DNA of 8,312 nucleotides from Luteococcus sanguinis (GTDB lineage: Bacteria > Actinomycetota > Actinomycetes > Propionibacteriales > Propionibacteriaceae): positions 1-8,312 of the forward strand of contig NZ_BAAAKI010000015.1 in assembly GCF_039527675.1 (NCBI RefSeq), written 5' to 3'. The notes under the pieces were generated by a model, which did not search any database, was not told where the DNA came from, and saw only the letters and a program-made list of their open reading frames with translations. Within the stretch, counting starts at the first letter, position 1. Each line of letters starts with the position of its first letter. Positions 5,932 to 8,312 of this stretch are shown here, in pieces. The position numbers and the translations under genes were made by a program.

Positions 5932-6632
5932 ATGACCGACACCGCCCGGGACCGTGCCATCCTCGAGGCGTGGCTGGATGGCGAGCGGGTCACCCGCATC
6001 GCGCGCCAGCACCGCCTGTCACCGACACGGGTTTACGGCATCCTGGCCATCACCCCGGCCATGCGCGCCGAACGGGAACGGTGCCGGCAGCAAGCCCGCG
6101 AGGACCTCGAACGCCAAGCGCTGGCCTGGTCTGCTGCCAACCCGGGTGTCCCGCTCGACCAGGCCAGCTTGGGTTGCAGCGCTAGCGAGCTGCGGTCGGT
6201 CCTCGGGGACCGGGCGGCGCTGCACCGGCCACTACGGCGGCCAAGGCCACCCCGGACGAGGCCATCGAGGACGCCTTGCGCGAGTTCGTGGCTCTCACGG
6301 ACACGCCCACCATGGCCCGGTTCACGGCACTACGGGAAGGCCGGGGCTGGCCTTCCCTGGCGACCGTCCTGCGCCGGCATGGCACCTGGACCGCTGCCCT
6401 TCAATCCGTTGGCGTGACGGTGCGGTCCAGCGGCCGGGCCCGCCAGTTCAGCGACGAGGACCTCGCCAGTTGGGTTTGCCGCTACTTGGAGTCACCCGGG
6501 CCGTGGACGGTAACCGGACTGGAATCCTGGCTTTCCGCTCAAGAGGGTGCCCCGTCGGGCACGCTGGTGCGCAAGAGGTTCGGCGCCTGGCCCCAGATCC
6601 TGAGGGCAGTGCACGAAGGAGGCAAGCCTTGA
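5932..6632 (+). pseudogene. DNA-binding protein with HTH and two homing-endonuclease-associated repeats, disrupted by a frameshift near 6220
   Basis: The N-terminal 95 or so residues are read from 5932. They contain a helix-turn-helix at about 17-38 (GERVTRIARQHRLSPTRVYGIL) of the resolvase or sigma-region-4 kind, then a charged helix. Shortly after LGDRAALH (to about 6225) this frame turns into Arg/Pro-rich sequence and stops at 6417. The sensible sequence continues in the -1 frame from about 6228 (ATTAAKATPDEAIEDALREF) to the stop at 6630-6632. That part holds two copies of a motif like the HNH-associated repeat: WPSLATVLRRHGTWTAALQSVG and APSGTLVRKRFGAWPQILRAV. In the family these repeats bind DNA beside an HNH nuclease; no nuclease domain is present here. 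One deleted base between about 6213 and 6231 restores a protein of about 233 aa. A sequencing error, or two separate genes with a TTG start at 6276, are alternatives. Confidence 0.65.
6617..6622 (+). promoter_or_regulatory. strong Shine-Dalgarno for the 55-aa ORF
   Basis: AGGAGG is a perfect anti-16S match 6 nt before the TTG at 6629. It lies inside the end of the upstream gene and is the main reason for choosing this rare start codon. Confidence 0.6.
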
Positions 6633-6796
6633 CCGCCAAGGACACCACGCCCGCGTACACGCTGGCAGAACGCCAGAAGGCCGTGGCGATCCTGCGCGCC
6701 ATGGGTGCGCCTGTGCCATCCATCCCGCAGCCACCCACCAAGCGCTCGGCAGCCAAGCCACCCCGGGGCTGGAAGGTCCAGCTGGCCAAGGGCTAG
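6629..6796 (+). CDS. small basic protein (55 aa), coupled to the HTH/repeat gene
   Basis: The proposed start is TTG, whose last two bases with the next A form the upstream gene's stop (TTGA), a classic coupling overlap. It is preceded by a perfect AGGAGG. The product begins TAKDTTPAYTLAERQKAVAILR and ends in a Pro/Lys/Arg-rich tail (PTKRSAAKPPRGWKVQLAKG). The first half is probably one helix; the tail is basic and could bind nucleic acid. No family is recognised. Its TAG stop shares the palindrome CTAG with the stop of the convergent 91-aa gene. If the upstream frameshift is real, coupled translation may be reduced, because ribosomes in the original frame stop at 6417. Confidence 0.6.
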   Translation: MTAKDTTPAYTLAERQKAVAILRAMGAPVPSIPQPPTKRSAAKPPRGWKVQLAKG

Positions 6797-7068
6797 GGGC
6801 CGTCCGACAGCTCGGGTGGCATGGTCCCGGCACCGCAGAGCAGGCTGGCAGCCACCACGAACAGGCCGGCCTGCCCGTGCTCGTCGACCGCTGCCACCTC
6901 CCCGGCCCAGGTGCCGTCGGGGTTGCGGATCCATCGCACCAGCAGCACTGGCCGCCAGCCGTCACCGAACTTCGCCCACGCATGCCCCGGAACGGTGGCC
7001 CTGGCCCCCTGTCTCCCGTAGGCACGGTCGGCCAGCGTGCCGAAGTCGGAGCGGATGCGGGAGGACAT
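6793..7068 (-). CDS. small hypothetical protein (91 aa)
   Basis: I do not recognise a family. Starting at the ATG at 7068, the protein reads MSSRIRSDFGTLADRAYGR, then a central beta-rich stretch (WAKFGDGWRPVLLVRWIRNPDGTWAGEVAAVD) and a hydrophobic end (AGLFVVAASLLCGAGTMPPE). The strand pattern, with regularly spaced Trp and Gly, suggests a small barrel or SH3-like fold, but this is inference. No signal peptide is seen. Longer upstream in-frame sequence exists but looks non-coding, with a different residue mix, and crosses a hairpin. It is convergent with the 55-aa ORF; their stops overlap at CTAG (6793-6796). Confidence 0.6.
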   Translation of the reverse strand: MSSRIRSDFGTLADRAYGRQGARATVPGHAWAKFGDGWRPVLLVRWIRNPDGTWAGEVAAVDEHGQAGLFVVAASLLCGAGTMPPELSDGP

Positions 7069-7074
7069 GCGCCC

Positions 7075-7080
7075 AGTGTG
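7075..7080 (-). promoter_or_regulatory. weak -10-like hexamer before the 91-aa gene
   Basis: CACACT on the minus strand lies exactly 6 nt before the ATG at 7068. It keeps the A and final T of TANNNT but has C at the first position. The spacing matches the other genes here. Confidence 0.3.
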
Positions 7081-7100
7081 GCGGGGCGGTCTGACAGTTC

Positions 7101-7119
7101 TTGGCATTCGCCATGCCAA
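7101..7119. repeat. perfect 7-bp inverted repeat with 5-nt loop between two minus-strand genes
   Basis: TTGGCATTCGCCATGCCAA has perfect 7-bp arms. It lies 41 bp past the stop of the 225-aa gene and 32 bp upstream of the 91-aa gene, both read on the minus strand. It could be an operator near the -35 region of the 91-aa gene or a weak transcription-ending hairpin. There is no T-tract, so it is not a clear intrinsic terminator. Confidence 0.4.
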
Positions 7120-7160
7120 TGAGGTATCCGCAAGAATTGATTGAGCCGCAGGACGATGGA

Positions 7161-7838
7161 TCAGTCCTCGATGGGCCTCGGGTCCTCTCTGTTGGTCCGA
7201 CGCCACCGCTGGCCCTCGGCATCTCTGAAGGTGATCGTGACAAGCCACTCGATGTGATCGTCTTCGAACGCCATCATGTTGGTCTCGGCTCCTGTTGGAT
7301 CGATGATATCGAAAGGGTAAGTACCCTTGGAGCCGGATGGGAGGACCTCCCAGTATCCGCGATTTGCCCCGCGGACCCGCCGGTTCGGCGCTGTGCTATA
7401 CCCGGGGCGATTGCTCAGCTCAACATGCGCCACGTGGAGTTCGGTCACTGTTTCGTCACCGGCGTTCTCGATCTCGACCTCCGGTGCGCCGGGGAACCCG
7501 ATCCAAGCGATGATCCGCCGAGCCTGCTCCAGGCGCCGGGCCTCGTGTCGGGCAACCTCGCGCTGGTCGACTGCCTCACTGAGTTCCTGTGCCTTCCGCG
7601 CCGTCCTCTGTGAACGGACTGCCAAGCCAAGCGACGCGAGGGCAATTCCCAATGATCCCAGGGCGATCCAGTCTCCGGTGTGCCAGCTTGCCGTCCCTGG
7701 GGTGGTCGGTGCTGGGGCGGTCGTGGTTGCGCTTGGGGTGGGCTTCGGGGTCCCTGCAAGGCCTGTGGGTGTCGAGAGCAGTGACATCGACATCACGGCG
7801 AGAAGGACGGCGGCAAGGATGCAGGTTGACCGGCGCAT
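7161..7838 (-). CDS. membrane protein with signal-like N-terminus, one internal TM helix and a beta-rich domain (225 aa)
   Basis: Residues 1-29 look like a signal peptide: MRRST, then a hydrophobic core (ILAAVLLAVMSMSLL), ending near GLAG. A Pro/Thr/Ala linker (30-50) follows. A second hydrophobic helix at about 57-75 (WIALGSLGIALASLGLAV) is followed by positive residues (RSQRTARKAQ), which places the rest of the protein in the cytosol. A charged helix, possibly coiled coil, covers about 80-108. The C-terminal part, about 109-215, is beta-rich (EVEIENAGDETVTELHVAHVEL; WLVTITFRDAEGQRWRR), resembling the Ig-like domains common in actinobacterial hypothetical proteins. No enzyme motif is seen. 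The start ATG at 7838 is set by a -10-like CATACT 6 nt upstream. It stands alone, with 149 bp to the next gene upstream. Confidence 0.75.
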   Translation of the reverse strand: MRRSTCILAAVLLAVMSMSLLSTPTGLAGTPKPTPSATTTAPAPTTPGTASWHTGDWIALGSLGIALASLGLAVRSQRTARKAQELSEAVDQREVARHEARRLEQARRIIAWIGFPGAPEVEIENAGDETVTELHVAHVELSNRPGYSTAPNRRVRGANRGYWEVLPSGSKGTYPFDIIDPTGAETNMMAFEDDHIEWLVTITFRDAEGQRWRRTNREDPRPIED

Positions 7839-7844
7839 GGCGTC

Positions 7845-7850
7845 AGTATG
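7845..7850 (-). promoter_or_regulatory. -10 element of a likely leaderless promoter for the 225-aa gene
   Basis: CATACT on the minus strand lies exactly 6 nt before the ATG at 7838 and matches TATAAT at four of six positions. A 10-bp palindrome, GCCCCGGGGC (7864-7873), covers the place where the -35 would be with a 17-bp spacer, so it could be an operator or chance. Confidence 0.4.
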
Positions 7851-7987
7851 CAGCAGCTTCGTAGCCCCGGGGCACTGGCCCTGTCCAAGGTCTTAGCCGC
7901 TTCGCCGGACGTAGCCATGCCATGGCAACCGTGGATCGTTTGGAGCCTTCAAGCCTGCTGAGAACGGCACATCCACGGAGTCGGGAG

Positions 7988-8245
7988 TCAATCCAGCCCT
8001 GTCGTGTCCAGCCTGTCCTTGTGCCTGTACAGGAAGCGATGCGCCTCTTCGTCATCCGCCACCCAACTGTTGTCAAAGTCGCTGTCAGCCCATGACGTCT
8101 TGCCCCGGGCGCGGATGTGGACCTTGCCATCAGCAATCGTGTAGTCGCGCTGCTCCCGGAAGTTCCTTGCCTCGTAGTAGCTGCTTGTCGTGAAGCCCTC
8201 GTTTTGCTCGATCAGTCGCTCTCTGACCTTCTTTGTCAGTCGCAT
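7988..8245 (-). CDS. small charged hypothetical protein (85 aa)
   Basis: I do not recognise a family. The protein reads MRLTKKVRERLIEQNEGFTTSSYYEARNFREQRDYTIADGKVHIRARGKTSWADSD and ends in an acidic, helical stretch (ADDEEAHRFLYRHKDRLDTTGLD). It is cytosolic, mixed in charge and rich in Arg, Asp and Glu, with a probable central hairpin (DYTIADGKVHIRARG). The composition and length resemble small accessory or phage proteins, but no motif assigns a role. The ATG at 8245 is the only sensible start; a TACAAA about 15 nt upstream may be its -10, and no strong ribosome binding site is seen. The coding potential is convincing because the residue mix is well ordered and no long competing frame makes sense. 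Confidence 0.65.
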   Translation of the reverse strand: MRLTKKVRERLIEQNEGFTTSSYYEARNFREQRDYTIADGKVHIRARGKTSWADSDFDNSWVADDEEAHRFLYRHKDRLDTTGLD

Positions 8246-8312
8246 GTGGGCTGACCCCGTTTTGTAGGTCCGGTGGTTCTGGGAGTCGTCCTGTCGCCCG
8301 TGGTTGCGGGCA

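Noticed and set aside
7069..7248. N-terminal extension of the 91-aa gene to 7248
   Set aside because: The extra sequence is compositionally unlike the rest, overlaps the end of the 225-aa gene and crosses the hairpin at 7101-7119.
7918..7927. TGCCATGGCA palindrome in the gap before the 225-aa gene
   Set aside because: It is only 10 bp, has no link to a promoter, and may occur by chance.
1..8312. CRISPR array, tRNA, rRNA, riboswitch or origin
   Set aside because: No regularly spaced repeats, cloverleaf signature, conserved rRNA sequence or iteron cluster was seen on either strand.

Overview
This is a GC-rich window from an actinobacterium. The evidence is the strong G/C preference at third codon positions, the actinobacterial style of the hypothetical proteins, and several promoters of the TANNNT type lying 5-7 nt before a start codon, which is the arrangement of leaderless mRNAs. 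I see no tRNA, rRNA, CRISPR array or core metabolic gene. Genus cannot be decided from what is visible. The content (orphan genes, an insertion sequence, an FRG-domain gene, a frameshifted DNA-binding gene) fits an accessory region such as a genomic island or large plasmid.

Layout from left to right. (1) 11-196 (-): a 61-aa orphan protein, divergent from (2) 369-1925 (+), a 518-aa multidomain protein with a central coiled coil and a compact basic C-terminal domain. (3) 1981-3338: an IS3-family insertion sequence with orfA (2046-2387) and orfB (2384-3292). The second catalytic Asp of OrfB reads as Ala, so this copy is probably dead. (4) 4819 to 3354 (-): a two-gene operon encoding a membrane-anchored PASTA-like protein and a soluble 263-aa protein of unknown function. 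(5) 4907-5902 (+): an FRG-domain protein. (6) 5932-6632 (+): a DNA-binding protein with an HTH and two homing-endonuclease-associated repeats, broken by an apparent single-base frameshift near 6220, followed by a coupled 55-aa ORF (6629-6796). (7) 7068-6793 (-): a 91-aa orphan whose stop codon overlaps the convergent 55-aa ORF at one CTAG. (8) 7838-7161 (-): a secreted or membrane protein with a beta-rich outer domain. (9) 8245-7988 (-): an 85-aa orphan.

How the genes may work together is mostly inference. FRG-domain proteins are repeatedly found in anti-phage and toxin-like settings. The 518-aa protein resembles, from memory only, large coiled-coil proteins ending in a RelE-like fold. No complete known defence system can be assembled from these genes. 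Four points deserve attention: the uniform promoter-to-ATG spacing in most orphan genes, the inactivated IS3 transposase, the frameshifted HTH/repeat gene, and the uncharacterised PASTA-protein operon.
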